DNA of 64,000 nucleotides from Rhododendron vialii. Lineage: Eukaryota; Streptophyta; Magnoliopsida; Ericales; Ericaceae. The notes beneath the pieces were generated by a model. That model was not told the DNA's origin and did not search any database. It saw only the letters and a list, made by a program, of their open reading frames with translations. A program made the translations under genes and the position numbers. Positions 1 to 12,921 of the stretch are shown here, piece after piece. The first letter of the stretch is position 1, and each line of letters opens with the position of its first letter. The DNA is taken from assembly GCF_030253575.1 (NCBI RefSeq), contig NC_080569.1:10547001-10611000 (forward strand), given 5' to 3'.

Positions 1-3000
1 GACCCGACGTCGGAACGGGCCAAGAAGATGTTGAAGTCGGAGAATGGAGAGAACTCGAAGGCGGCGGAAGAAGGAGGAGGAGGAGGAGGGGATGTTATGA
101 TGATGACAGACGCCCTCGACGGCGACGTTTTGGACGGCGCTTTGGCGAAGTGCTTGGTGAATCTCCCGATGAAGTGGTCTTCTGACAATTTGCGGACTTT
201 TCTCAGTGATCAGGTGTTTTTTTTTTTTTTGTGCCTTTTTTGGAAATTGGGTTGATCAATTTTTGTTTGTTACTGACAAGATAATGATACGAATTGAAGT
301 TGCAATGGAAGGTACACTGGGTAGTTTATCGTAAGGAGTTGGAAAATGCTTTGGATACGATGTGTGTGTAGGGGTTAGCATCTCCAGGCCTTGCAAATTT
401 GAGTAAAAAGCTTCATTTGGTATGGAGCACTCCATTGGGCAAAGTCAAATCTAAACATAAATTCGAGTAAAAGCTTCATTAATGACATACTTGTAAATTT
501 GAGGGGGAGGAAATGACATTCACAAATTTGAGTAAAGATTGGAGTCTGCCTTGATTTGGTTAAAAATTTGAGTAAAACTCAATGTGATATGAGTTAGTCG
601 AGGGTTGGAGTGAGTTTTGGGGGCTTTTACTCAAATTTTGGTTATGAGTGTAAAATTGAGTAAGGATGGAGATGGTTTCAGGCGTTCAGTGTATGTGGGT
701 TCCATGTGCAGTGGACGACTTCCACTTCAGACACATTTGTGTGTCCGTAGCACCCCTACAAGGGGTTTGGCTTGGTGGGGGGGGTGGGGGGGATGAGACA
801 ACAACCAAACGCCTCATCCCTAATGTTCCAAGAGCTTTGGGGCATTGGAAGTTTGTCTGGTCTATAACCTTAGGTCCCAGTGTTAGTCAAGGTGCGAGCA
901 AGCTTGTTCGGAACAGGTTTTTAATTTTTTTTTTCCTTGCTGAATGACTATATTCCACTAACGTTAATTATTCGGAGTAACGTGATATGCATCACTTAGT
1001 TATCTATCCTTACAATATAAGCGAGGAGTTTTTCCGTTGTAGTTTCGGATCGCAAATTAGATATCAATCCCGTTAAATAAAAAATCACGGCAGATAAGTA
1101 AGTCGGCGAACACGACCGACATATACAAGAGTCCACAGCTTTGCTTGCTATTTCCACGTAGGGTACCAATTAGCATGAGTTTTTAAAACCAACAGAATGT
1201 TGAACTGCACAAAAGACCCTTCTGATACAGTAATGCACCACATGAGCTCTACGTTGTATATCCGAAGTCACACAATTCATGTGCACGTGCACGCACAAGA
1301 GCGCAATATTATTATGTGGCGTATTAAATCCTGCATAAAAAAATAACGGCTCAATGAAAGCTAACTTGATAGTCTCTACAAAGAAACCGATGGAAGCAAT
1401 CAAGATTAGTAACGAAGGAGATTGAATATACTAAATAATGAGTCTGACTGTGGGGTCCTACATTAAAGTGTAGATGCAAAGTGATGACTTATATAACTGT
1501 ATTAGAGTCCACCGAAATAAGCAAAGGGAGAAATTGAAACATTCACAATATTCGCCACGTTTGAGTAATGAAAGTATGATAAAAAATGATGGACACTGAT
1601 GATTTTTGAAAAAATCTTACTAATCAACAAAAGCAGCTGTTAACTTTTACCAAATGCGTATATGCATTATTTCAACTAAATTTTACCGATGATAGATGGT
1701 GACGGGTATCGAGCACGTGCTGAGCGCTAGTCTGCTAAAATGTGACAATGATTATTCATAATTCATAACATACATGCAAGAAGTTGTCAAAGAGGGAAAT
1801 TTGTCTAAAGCCGATTGCTTGAAGGTTTTTTTTTGTTTGTTTGTTTGTTCTGTGAGTTGATGAAATTGTTTCATTCCCAGGGAATAGACTATAAATCGGC
1901 CAAGAAAAAGAAAGGCATGTTGGTCGGTTTTGTGAATTTTGAAAGTGCGGAACAAGTGAAAAGAGCAATGGAGGTATCTTTAACTCTACTTAGGAATATA
2001 CCTAATCCCCAGAATTTCACAATAACTTTTCCAGCTAGATTTCTTATATGCCATTGTCATAGGAGCTCGATGGAACGTCTGTTGGCAACAAGATTTTAAA
2101 GGTTGCAGATGTTGTTCCCCGATCATTTGAAAAGAACTTTACTCAACAAAATATGAATTCAACATCAATTGCTGAGAATGATGAGGTACTTGCGTCTTCA
2201 AATGGATGCGAGGATGGGGATACTATTGACAATGATGTAAAACCGGATTGCTCAAATTCAAAGTCGAGAAGTGCACGTGATGTAGTGACTCCACTTGCCT
2301 ATATGCCTTATGCTGATCAACTGGAGCACAAGAAGAGCAATCTCTTGCAAATTCTCAAAAAACTTGTTAGAATTGCTCATCCTTGTTTCCTTTTTCTCTC
2401 TCTTTCTTTTTAATGTTGTAGTATGAGCATGTGCCCTTGCATATTGCTTTCTCTCAAACTAATATTTACAAAAGCTAATCCTTGAAGCTATTATTTTGTG
2501 ATGAATGATGATTATTGTTGTTTCACCAATGGGCTGTAATGGCGTTTTTGTTTTCTCTCTGGCTATGCGCAGACTCGGAATGGACGTAAAGCTTGTCCAA
2601 ATGGTGTTGCACTTCCCGAGTGGATTCTTAAATCTAGGGAAATAGGTACATCTCTTTTTTTTGGATATCCAGTTGAAAAGATGTCATACTGCATATTTTG
2701 CAGCATTTCATGTATTTTTCTTTTTTCAAGAAGTCCTATATCGAGTGTCTTTATTTGGGAAGTTAAAATCTTTAACTGCAACTTTGCCTCTTTCCAACTG
2801 TATTTAAGAATGGTAGAGTGTCATAGGCGATATAATGGTGGGATGTTTATCTCATAGGATAGAGAACACTAAACTGCAGGTCTATAAGAGATGCAAAATG
2901 TTCTCTTCAATATTTTACAGTTTCTTTTTATTTGAGTAGAATGAGTATGATTAGAACTCATATGGCTGCCCCAAAATATTTTAAACCCTGCAGGTGGTCT

Positions 3001-6000
3001 TCCATGCAAACTAGAGGGTATACTTGAATCACCAATTGTAAATGGATATCGTAACAAGTGCGAATTCTCGGTTGGAAATTCTCTACAGGGAAAACCAACT
3101 GTGGGCTTCATGCTTGGAAACTTCAGGTAGTTGTTGAATTTACCTTTTAGGATTCACGTCCTTTCATTGAACTGTTCTTTGTTTTTGTTACAAAGAAGCA
3201 TCATTTGTTTCAGGGAAGGTGTGACTGCTGTTGAAGAACCTACAGACTGCCCAAATGTTTCTAGGGTAGCTTGTAAATATGCAGCAATCTTTCACGAGTT
3301 TCTACAACATTCAGACATGCCAATTTGGAACAGATTGAATAATACTGGATTCTGGCGCCAGTTAACGGTAAGTATCTGTTTAAGCATTCAACTCAAAACC
3401 AATTGGCAATGAGTGGAGAAGCCGCTCAGGTTCATATACTAGGTTTAGAGGTTTATATTTAACCACTGTGGGGCAAGCTCTAAGCCTCTAACCCTCCCCC
3501 ACACGTGCAATCCCTGACTTGCACATGGAAAACAAACGATTTAACTCATTGGACAAGAATCAACTATCAATGACAAACAAAGGCGGCACCAACTATCAAA
3601 TACAAATAGTCTTGTCCAAAAGTCTCTGAAAATGTTTGGATGTCATATTTAACCAATGTGGGACAAGCTCTAACAGTATCATTCACCTCCAGCTATGAGT
3701 AGTAGAAATCTATTGTCTTGTGGTATGACTGTTCTGATGCAGTACGTAAGTCATTAGCATAAAATTTTGAGTTTATTTCATTGGGTATATTGACGGGATT
3801 GAAAATTATTTGGTCCGTCTCTTGCTTTGGTTCTGTATTGTGATATCTGTCAAATATCAATAGGTTCGAGAAGGACGAAATTCAGGCAAGGGTGCTGAGG
3901 TCAAAAATTCTGAGGTCAACATTTCAGAGGTTATGCTCATTGTTCAGGTTTAGATCTCTTTAACCGACTCTTGAAGCTCAGTGTCTTCTATGCCTAGGGT
4001 CTTCTACCTCTCACCGACTGTTTAAAAGGAAATGAGAAACCAGATAAAGCATGTGAGCAGTACTGATGTTGATAAACAGATAAAGCATGTGAGCAGTTTT
4101 TTATGGGAGATAAAAGTCATGAAGCTTGATTGTGTGTTTGACCATTGGATTGTGCAGTTAACCATTACCGGAACTTTTCCTCAAAGTTTTGTATTCATTT
4201 CAAATTTCAGTTTCTTAATCTTGATGCTTAGGTTTGCACAGAGGGCTTTGACGATGCATTAGTAAACAGTGAAATTGAGAGGATGGCTCGAGCATTTGCT
4301 GTGGTTGCTTCTGCTGATTCTTCTTTACCTCGGATGGTATTGGTAGTTCAGGTACTAGCTCTGAGTACATAATTACTTGATTGGGTTGTACATTTTAATT
4401 TCTCTATTGCATAAAGGTACATGTTTCACTAGCTTTTATGTGGGTCTCTAAGAACTGATTTTATGCATAAGAAATCTCGGCTTGCATGCTGTTGTTATGG
4501 TATAAGCAAGGGTCACTTAGATTCCTTGGTTAGTGTGGAAGGGGCTGATGGCAATAAGAGATTTATCAGGAAAAAAACCCATCAGAAAAATTGATAAGTT
4601 GAAGAAAGAGAAAGGACGAGCGGGGAAACACATAATGTCTGTGTTACGTGGACACAGGTACGTTGTCAAGTATGGGTCTTGTTATCGGATTAATCTGATT
4701 CCCATTGAAAGGACTCACAGATTGAAGGACAATTTTTATTCCTTGAAATATTTCATTTGGTTTTGTTGTTTTAGACAAAGGAAAAAGTGCTTAGGGTGTT
4801 AGCTAACCCTAACACACATATTATTGATATATATAGTGTGCATGAGTACAAGTTATCTAGATGACCCAGTCATCGATATCCTGTCGTCTTCTAATTCAAT
4901 GGCCTGATGCGCAAAGGGGCAGCCATAAAGATACCATCAATACTCAACTATCATTATCAACATTGTAATGAGTGCAATGCCAAGGACCACGACCTGACCA
5001 CGACCACCACCCCTTGGTGTACGACACCAGGCCGAGAATCACAACCAAATCCACGGCCTCCTCAGCCCAAATCACGTCCAGAACTACCACGTCAATCTCC
5101 CCCCAACTCCCGACCACCAACAAGCCCCATGCAAATGAGAAAATCATCTACTGAAAAGTCATACAGACGTAAAATCTTACAAACAGTAATGTTGGGTCGT
5201 ATGCAAACATCAGATGTGAAGAACGTCTATTACCAACATGCCATATGAACTTTGAGTCAAACTTACCAAGTCATACAAATCAATCAGATGTTGAGAGTGA
5301 ACAACAATTTGAAGGAAGAGTTCTTAGGCAAAAGATTGTCGACAGGTGATGCGAACAATGAACTTCTGCATAAGATCGCCTGATGGTCTGTGAGGTGAGA
5401 TGGATTGCGATGGTCGGTGACAAACGATGGGATGGATGACGACGACGGTGAATGGCGGCGGTGGTGATGGGCAGCGGGATTAAAAGAACATCAGGATTAG
5501 GGTTGGGTATACGGTAAGGGTGGCTCTGATATTATGTTGTTTGAGACAAGGGATAAAGTGGTTAGGGTGTTAACTAACCCTAACACACATTATTGAGATA
5601 TATATAGTGTGTCAGTGCAAGTTACAAATTGACCAAGTTACCCTCACTCACTAATACTTAAAGGGAAAATGACGGCTAAGGACATGTTTTGATAATTAAT
5701 ACCTGTCAAGGACATTTTCAGCATTAACAATTGTTCTTAGCATGTCCTTGGTAGGTATTAATTATCAAAATACGTCCTGGGCTGTAATTTTCCCATACTT
5801 AAACTATTAGATATCTGAACAGTTATCTAAGACAAAATGTTGTTTACTAGTATGTCTCAGAGAGAATTCTATGCATAGTATGGTTGGGAAATGGAGTTTT
5901 GTTCATAGGTCTATGATTAGGATTGCTTGCTCCATAGATGCTTCTTGTTAGCCTCATGGAGTTTTCCTCAGAAACTTCATGCGTTTTCTAATCCTGACCA

Positions 6001-6350
6001 TAGGGTTTGATTCACTTTTTTTTTTTTGCACTTTATGGGATTAAGGTAACAAGAGAATGGTCATGTTTATTCCATTGGAAAAATTTGCTCATGCTATTTT
6101 TAATCTTGTTCGCTTCTCCTTTTTCCTATCTTTTTTCCTAGTAGTCGGTTTGATTGTTTGATCTCACACAGGATCACAAGGGCATATCAAATGTAGCACA
6201 ATTTGATGCTCCACTGCGTTCAATTCCCATTCCTAAATCAGAAAGTCACCCTGAACATGAGACAGCTAGTGATGGTGAAGAAGCCAGGATTCATGATTAT
6301 ATAGGCAATCTTCGGTTCTCCATATCCCCAACAGCCTTCTTTCAAGTAAT

Positions 6351-6403
<53 letters not shown>

Positions 6404-8086
6404 ATTAGTTCAATCAAAAAAACCCTTGAATTTCTCAATTCTGCAGGTCAACACTCTTGCTGCAGAGAAGCTATATTCGCTTGCTGGGGATTGGGCTGGT
6501 TTAGGTCCGGATACTCTTCTTTTTGATATATGCTGCGGGACTGGAACAATTGGCCTGACATTAGCTCACCGTGTTGGTATGGTAATGTTCGCCATTCGTC
6601 ATCTGGGATTCTTTGATTTTCTTGTTTCAAAGGTGTATGATGGGACTGAACGCTTTTTCCTGTACCATTTCGTTTGGAATTAAAAAGAAACGAAGCTAAA
6701 TGAGCAATAGTGATGCAGACATTTTAAGTTTTTATACAGGAGTTTTGTGTTCCCCATTTTGCCTTTCTGAGATATAATTGAGTTCAATTTTTTTTTTTAC
6801 CGTCTTATCGCGAGTAGTTTATTCCTGGCCTGCTTATCTTTTCTAGGTTGTTGGCATTGAAATGAATGGTTCTGCCGTTTCGGATGCTCACAGGAATGCT
6901 GAAATTAATGGCATAAAAAACTGCAGATTTGTTTGTGCAAAGGTTAGATTTAAAATTTCTCTATCTTTCCTTGGTTAAGTCGTGAAAATGCTTGAAGCAT
7001 TAAGACGAATTTGAGGTTTAAAGAAGTCTATTACTCATTTTTAATTTTCCTCCGATCTACTTGAGTTCATGATTATTAACTCGAAGTAATATTCTTTACT
7101 GGATGTCAATGAGGCAACAGGCTGAGGATGTAATGGGATCTCTTTTAAAGGAGTACCTAAATTTGCCTAAAAAACAAGATGAGATTTCCTGTTCCTCAAA
7201 GATAAACAATGATGAACCTACCAGTATTGAAGAGAACGATGATAGCGCAAGCCTCAAGCTTGGATCCAGAAATGGTAAAAGTACATCTGGGTGTCCAGAT
7301 AATGGGAGCCATGGACTTGACAACCAGCCCCATAACAGTTGCCCTATGGAAAATGGTAGTCCAATGCTGCAATTCAAAAATGTTGTTGCTATTGTTGATC
7401 CTCCGCGTGCTGGACTTCATCCGACTGTAAGTGACACACTTTATGTCGTATGTTGGTTGTTAGGGGATCTATATCATTTTGTTCTGAAAATTCTTTTTAT
7501 GTGTCGTATGTTGATTGTTAGGGGATCTATATCATTTTGTTCTGAAAATTCTTTTGATGCTGATATTAGTCTAACCAAAATGGATTCGTATGCAATCATA
7601 TATGGTATTCAACCATTTCCGACTTTAGATTGGTGGGGGTGGATTCTTCCCATTTCCGAAGGCTTTAACTTGCAATGTTATATTCTTTCTTATTGATAAT
7701 GCAGGTGATCAAAGCTCTGAGAACTCATCCACGTTTACGCAGGCTTGTGTCAGTCCTCGTACTCCATTTATTATGCTGTGTTTCTGTATAGATATTCATC
7801 TGTTGTACAAGTATAACTGTCTTATTTTTTCTTCTTCAGTTACATTTCCTGTAATCCTGAAAGCTTAGTGGCAAATGCGATTGAGCTCTGCACACCATCT
7901 GCTGATAAAACTGAGAAAGGGCAAAAGAACAACAGGGGGTGGAGGAACATGAGCAGTGCTGGTTTGGCACGGCATAGGGCCAAATCTATGCCCAACTCGG
8001 AGCCTTTCCAACCGGTTAAAGCAATGGCTGTCGATCTTTTCCCTCATACTCCACACTGTGAACTGGTAATGCTTCTTGAGAGGTAA
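1..8086 (+). CDS. tRNA (uracil-5-)-methyltransferase, TRM2/TRMT2A type (5'-partial, 14 exons visible)
   Basis: SAM-dependent enzyme of the TrmA/RumA/TRM2 family, expected to make m5U in tRNA; plant members are often annotated as CCCH zinc-finger 24-like proteins. The window opens inside the gene, so the N-terminus (and any zinc finger) is missing. Exons inferred from GT-AG borders and frame: 1-213, 1881-1973, 2063-2365, 2573-2645, 2994-3126, 3214-3367, 3864-3947, 4232-4351, 6172-6345, 6447-6581, 6847-6942, 7121-7426, 7705-7748, 7840-8086 (stop TAA), giving 724 residues. Visible in order: an RRM-like segment (about 50-130), the SAM motif DICCGTGTIG (476), motif VDPPRAG (619), the nucleophile motif YISCNP with Cys647, and near the C-terminus a PHCE stretch matching the family's general-base region. 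A Ser/Asn-rich insertion of about 80 residues precedes DPPR. The reading frame is intact across all joins, so the gene looks functional. Confidence 0.93.
3449..3675. repeat. SMART/TRIM-like remnant in the intron at 3368-3863
   Basis: Two imperfect direct copies of a segment containing TTTAACCAxTGTGGGxCAAGC lie at about 3449-3485 and 3640-3675 inside the intron between the exons ending 3367 and starting 3864. The motif resembles the short LTRs of miniature LTR elements common in plant introns. No primer-binding site or coding capacity is seen, so the assignment is tentative. Confidence 0.4.
4764..5640 (-). mobile_element. TRIM-like miniature LTR retroelement in the 1.8-kb intron
   Basis: Two similar direct repeats of about 100 bp start with TGTTGTTT at 4764 and 5535 and share TTAGGGTGTTAxCTAACCCT and TATATATAGTGTG blocks. 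Immediately before the second copy, 5521-5534 reads TGGCTCTGATATTA, the reverse complement of a near match to the initiator-Met tRNA primer-binding site (TGGTATCAGAGCC). That places the element on the minus strand, with 5535-5640 as its 5' LTR. The 670-bp interior has no gag/pol coding. The outer ends and target duplication are unclear, so the end coordinate is approximate. Confidence 0.6.
5663..5794. mobile_element. Mutator-type MITE, 132 bp, 9-bp TSD
   Basis: Terminal inverted repeats start GGGAAAATGACGG and end with CTGTAATTTTCCC; the two halves pair for most of their length around ATAATTAATACCTGYCAAGG. Perfect 9-bp direct repeats ATACTTAAA flank it at 5654-5662 and 5795-5803, the length typical of Mutator-like elements. 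It lies in the same intron as, and just outside, the TRIM-like element. A second copy of identical length is at 52359-52490. Confidence 0.88.
6354..6400. repeat. (TC)n microsatellite in intron
   Basis: Uninterrupted TC dinucleotide run of about 47 bp, nine bases after the splice donor at 6346. It forms a long pyrimidine tract inside a 101-bp intron (6346-6446). Confidence 0.95.
7442..7554. repeat. Two-copy tandem duplication, about 57 bp unit, in intron
   Basis: A segment containing GGGGATCTATATCATTTTG and TCTGAAAATTCTTTT is present twice in tandem with only a few differences, inside the intron 7427-7704. The near identity suggests a recent duplication. Confidence 0.85.
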
Positions 8087-8161
8087 ACGAGCTAAATCTC
8101 TTCAGAGATGTCTCTTATTTGTTAAGTTTGCTTAAACTTTGCTTCCTTATTTTTCCTTATT

Positions 8162-8180
8162 TCTCTCTCTCTCTCTCTCC

Positions 8181-8215
<35 letters not shown>

Positions 8216-8224
8216 CCCCCCCCC
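8162..8224. repeat. (CT)n followed by a poly(C) tract
   Basis: A short CT run leads into an almost pure C run from 8182 to 8224, broken by one G at 8215. It starts about 75 bp past the stop codon of the methyltransferase and may be in the 3' UTR. A 33-base pure C run is rare in plant DNA; the exact length is likely to be unstable or subject to sequencing error. Confidence 0.9.
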
Positions 8225-9407
8225 TTCTGTATCTCTTAATATAAATGCTTCATCTAGTTTATTTTAAAGCAAATTGGTCTTTAGACCTGTGTAATCATTG
8301 TATTTGTAGTTAACCAAATGCAATTTTCTAATCCTTGGAAGGATCGTGTTTTTTGCCCTCGCTTCTCTCTCTCTCTCTCTTAAACGCGCACACACAGAGA
8401 CATGCACGCGTGTACATATCTAGTTGTCTCTAACACCTTGCTGGTTTGCCAGAGTGCAAGGGATTTTCAGGGCCGTGCTTTCTAGTCAAGCAAAGTTTTG
8501 TTTCTGGGATTTTTTTTTTCTCGATAGGTTGTCTTGCTTGATCATGTATGGATTTAGTACAATTCTGATGATATAAACTCCCTCTGTTCAATGAGACAAT
8601 TGCTTTTGTGGGTTAATTTCGGGAATTACATAAAAAAAAAAGAAAAAAGAAAAGAAGCATTGGACTATCTTGAACTGGATACATATGCAGTCCTAGGATA
8701 AGTCCTCCACCACCATTAACTTTAAGTGGATTCAAAAGGATTCATAGGATATGTTCCCTGGTCCACCACCATCGGCTTGCTTTAGATTTGTGGGACCCAA
8801 CACTCTCTGTCATATCATTTGTAATCTTTTACCATCGCCAATTTGGTGTAATGAGGCAATATTAAGCAATATCAACTTAACTTAATTTTGTGTGAGCAAA
8901 AGTGGATTCCACCAGTGCAATTCGGTGGACTACTTTTCAAGTCAACCTTGAGTTATCCTTCCAATTGTAAACCATAATAAAATATATTCGCTGGCTTGAG
9001 GTTGAAACTATCCGGAAAGTTCTGGGAAATTGTGTATCTTTGGCTGCACTACTAATGTGGGGATATATTATGGGAATTGATTTTGCCACTCCCCTTTTTG
9101 TTAATGGCACTCTCCTTTTTTTACAAAACAAATCATCTTATATAGACACAAAGGGAAGTGAAATTAACAAAAAAGAAGTGGCAAAATCACTCTCCATTAT
9201 TATTCCATAAGATAGAGTTATCCCTCCGGAATGTAGGGAGGGGATTACCAATTGTTGCACTTAAACACCGGAAATGCAGTCCCTTGATATTTGTAATCCA
9301 AATGTCTAATCCGGCCAATAAAAAACATGCCCTAGAAGTGTCCCTATTGGCTTTTAAACTTTGTGTGTGTGTGTGTGTGTTCGAACTTTGGATTTCTTAT
9401 GCTCCAT
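8225..9407. other. Gene-free spacer
   Basis: AT-rich downstream spacer with a short CT run (about 8365-8380) and a (GT)n run at about 9362-9380. No open frame resembling a gene and no structured repeat was recognised. Confidence 0.6.
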
Positions 9408-9968
9408 TAGGGCTGTAAATGAACTGAGCCATTCGTGAACTGTTCAAGGCTCGACTCGGTAAAGGCTCATTCGAGTTCGATTCGTCTACTAAATGAACTG
9501 AACCTGAACCTCAATTTTAGGCTCGTTTCATAAATGAGCCGAACATGAACGCAACAGTATTCGGCTCTATTAGGCTCGCGAACCTGAAGTATATGTGTAT
9601 CATGGGGATTTTATATAGTTATATAGTAAAAATTTTAAAACTTGTACAAGTCTAAACGTTTACAATTACTAAAAATTTACTTATGTATATGTTTTTATCT
9701 TTTTATATGTATATGAACATATTTATGTACATAATAAAAAAATTATTTGCAGTTTTAGACCTGTATAAGAACATAAAAATATGATATTATTGAATCGTTA
9801 AGGCTCGTAAACAAGCTCGAGTTCAACCCAAACTTGGGCAAGCTCGGTTCGAGTTTGGCTTGTCATAATTTTCATTGAGTTCGGCTCGAGCTCGAGTTCG
9901 CTAAAAAACTTAACGAACGAATCTGAGTATTCTAATATTCGGCTCGATTCGGCTCGTTTACAGCCCTA
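9408..9968. mobile_element. hAT-type non-autonomous element, 561 bp, 8-bp TSD
   Basis: Ends TAGGGCTG and CAGCCCTA, flanked by perfect 8-bp direct repeats TGCTCCAT at 9400-9407 and 9969-9976, the hAT signature. The subterminal regions are rich in inverted GGCTCG/CGAGCC and GTTCGGCTC words; the middle is AT-rich. No transposase coding is visible. The same family is at 30370-30987, and related sequences are at 37781-38090. Confidence 0.9.
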
Positions 9969-9976
9969 TGCTCCAT

Positions 9977-11997
9977 CGAAAGCTGACCAGCACATGTTGC
10001 AAAAAGCAGAAACCAGTTTGGGTCTTAATAAATTAATATGAAGTAGTTTCATTGTACTATTGAGAGTTTCAGGATAGATGAAGGGAGGCCACGAAACCTA
10101 TTTATCAACTTGGTAAAACAAGAAATAAGTGTTCTCTGGATAATTAGTTTATATCTAAGCAGCACATAAACTGCTAAGGTAGTGGCTTGGTGTTGGCGCA
10201 CAACACGATGACAAGACACTCAGACACAAACAAGTATATCTCGGATATTCTTCCGTATGTGTCTAGTTTATTACTGCATTCTTCACCTTGTAAGATAGTT
10301 GAGCATCATAAGTGTTCGTAGAGGAGCAATTTACACAAAGTCTAAGTTTGACGTGGCATGGCCCTTCTTACAAACTATTGAGCACACTTGCCATTTCTTC
10401 TTGAGGGCAGTCCATGAATGATTCATTAGCTATAAGTTTACTTTCTTTGCATTTGGTAAATATTACTAGCCTTTGATAGATTTCGATGGCTTGGTTTGAC
10501 GTTGGGCTGCATTTTTTAGCAGCATTTTGTCAAGCCTAGGGGGATAGCAATCAGACTATAACCAGTTGTCCTGCAGTTCAATTTCTAATTTCTGGGCATT
10601 ATCCTTCCACTTTCTTTTTGGGCTACAATATGTTGATTAGTTGTACGTTAGGCTCTCTTAATTTTAAGCCAAGTTCAGGTCGAGGGTTTTGGCTGGATTT
10701 ACTAGCAGCCAGGTAAATGATAGGGAACCCAACCAATGTGCTAAAGTTAGGTTTTTTTTCCCCTTTACTTTACTATCTGGTCGTTTTCTTCTCTTTCACA
10801 AATTTGTTCACAAATTCATGATCCAAAAAAGAGCCTATATTCCTTTTCCAAAAACAAGAGCCTAATTTTACTGATCATGCTAGGAGGAGGGCTGTGGGGG
10901 AAAACCTAAGTGGAGGTGGGCTAAAAGTTTGGCTTCTGGTGGGATTTGTTTTTTTCTCTTCTTGATTTGTGCATGGTCATTGTGCCTAAAAGTTTGACTT
11001 GCTTTAAAGTAAAGCTTAACTGATGGGGGGAGTGTGCTGCTTTAGAGAATGCAAGACATTAAAAGCAGCTCTCTTTTTTTTTTTAAATGTAAGATCCCAA
11101 AAGCCTGTTTTGCTGCCTAACGGTGGGTTATAATTTCGATGCTATTACTAATCTATTTCTTGCTCTTCAAAAAAATAATCTGTTTTCCTTCTGAAGTAGT
11201 AGCATATAGCACTGACAATAATGTTTTGTACCGGAGACTCTGATGATTTTATGGGCAAAAATTAACTTCAAAAATCTGAAAGTTTATGGGCGAAAAATAT
11301 CTTAAAATTTTGATGAATGCTTTGATTATCGAGGAATTCAATCGTTGTATCTTTTAATTATGGTGGAAGTACTCAACTTATATTGTATGTTAAGCATGAG
11401 TTGTCGCAGGAAATAATAGACAAAGCAACTAATTAGGTTTATATTATTTAAACATTATTATGTCCATACCTACCGTTAGTAATCTACCCTTTAAACCTAA
11501 CCTAGCTTTTAAGCCAGCCTGATAATGCAAGTCACCTTGTGCACTTGCTGATGCTTCCTATGGGGAAAAGAAAGAAGAAAAAAGAGTACTGTAGTATTTT
11601 TGAAAATTCAACATTAGCCTGCCTATTTCCTTTCTCTTAAAGGGTACTTAAATATTCATCCTCCAATCTAGTATGGGTTATGTTTTCATTCCGTCCACTT
11701 TTTAGGGTTATGTTTTCATCTTCAAATTTTTATAAACCCAATTTTGCTCTTAATACCTCATGTTACCTCTCTTTTGTTTTTTTTGGGAACAAAGAATTTA
11801 GGGACAAAAATAAGTCCTCCACCATATTTATGGATACACACAAATAACAATCTTTATATAGGCAAAGAATTTTGGGACCAAAATTTACATGGTATGCCCA
11901 CTTAGGATGATTATTTAATTTCCTCTTCTCTTAAATGGCTCTGTTCCTTCGTTTTCTTCTATCTTCTTTTTTTAATTGATGATAGGAATCGACTTTT

Positions 11998-12036
<39 letters not shown>

Positions 12037-12921
12037 GAAGCTGCCTTGACTACCACCATAAGTGGGCATAAGAAGCTTATTTCCATTTTTAAATTGAGAT
12101 TTTGTTGGGATATCGATCTTATCTTGGGATACATGATGGATCAGAGTGGTGAATGTCACCCTCATCATCATTTTACAACAGTTCTCCAAATGTAAACCGG
12201 CCACCTGGGACAGCAATATGGATATATAGGAACGCTAACTACTATATATATGGATGTATTGATATGTTGAGGTCCATCTTCTAAAGATCTACAATCTCTC
12301 TCTCTCAACTTCTTAAATATAATTTGGATTCTTTCTTTCTTTTTTGGAAGAGTATGATAATATTCAACAGATAATTAAATAAATAGTTTACTAGATATAC
12401 AAATGGTTTATAGGAGATAAATAAAAACAAGAAATAAAGCTACACTGAAATAGTAAATCCTACTCTAGCTCTATTCAAAAGGTGTTGATCGCATATAACT
12501 GGGAAAAGTACGTGAATGAAGTCAAAGACCTTTTAGCAAGATAATCACACGGGTCTGATGAATGTCCTTGTGCTCAACCTTCGAGATCCTATAAAAAGAT
12601 AGCCGGAAAACCCATCTTAATTTTTATAGTTAGGAATACAATTCTCCCGTCTGGGATAGTGCAACAAAAATCCTTTGGCAAATCAGTAAAAATAAATATA
12701 GACCATTTAATAGTTGGGAAAATTACAGCATTTAAAATCAGTAAAAATAAATATATATTGCAATGAAATGGTGATGTATGGACCATTTAATAGTTGGGAG
12801 AATTGCTAAGATCTCTGTTCCTAGTGGATTCGAACTGTAGGATGATGCGGAGAAATTTTGAACAGCATAACCATCAGTTGAACTAGAAATGAAACCCCGG
12901 CCACTCCAAGAGTTTTCATCC
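9977..12921. other. Gene-free spacer with (CT)n and a SINE-like head
   Basis: No gene recognised. It holds a (CT)n run at about 12002-12034. At about 12815-12890, read on the minus strand, there is a tRNA-like stretch with a TAGTTCAACTGATGGTTATG A-box-like word and a CAGTTCGAATCC B-box-like word, probably the head of a tRNA-derived SINE. The rest is AT-rich with no clear structure. Confidence 0.5.

Noticed and set aside
4907..5248. 113-codon open frame in the large intron of the methyltransferase
   Set aside because: Lies inside the TRIM-like element, Pro/Thr-rich without family motifs, and is removed by splicing of the flanking conserved exons.
6154..6438. Ser-Leu and Arg-Glu repeat peptides from (TC)n/(GA)n tracts here and elsewhere
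   Set aside because: Translations of microsatellites, not genes.
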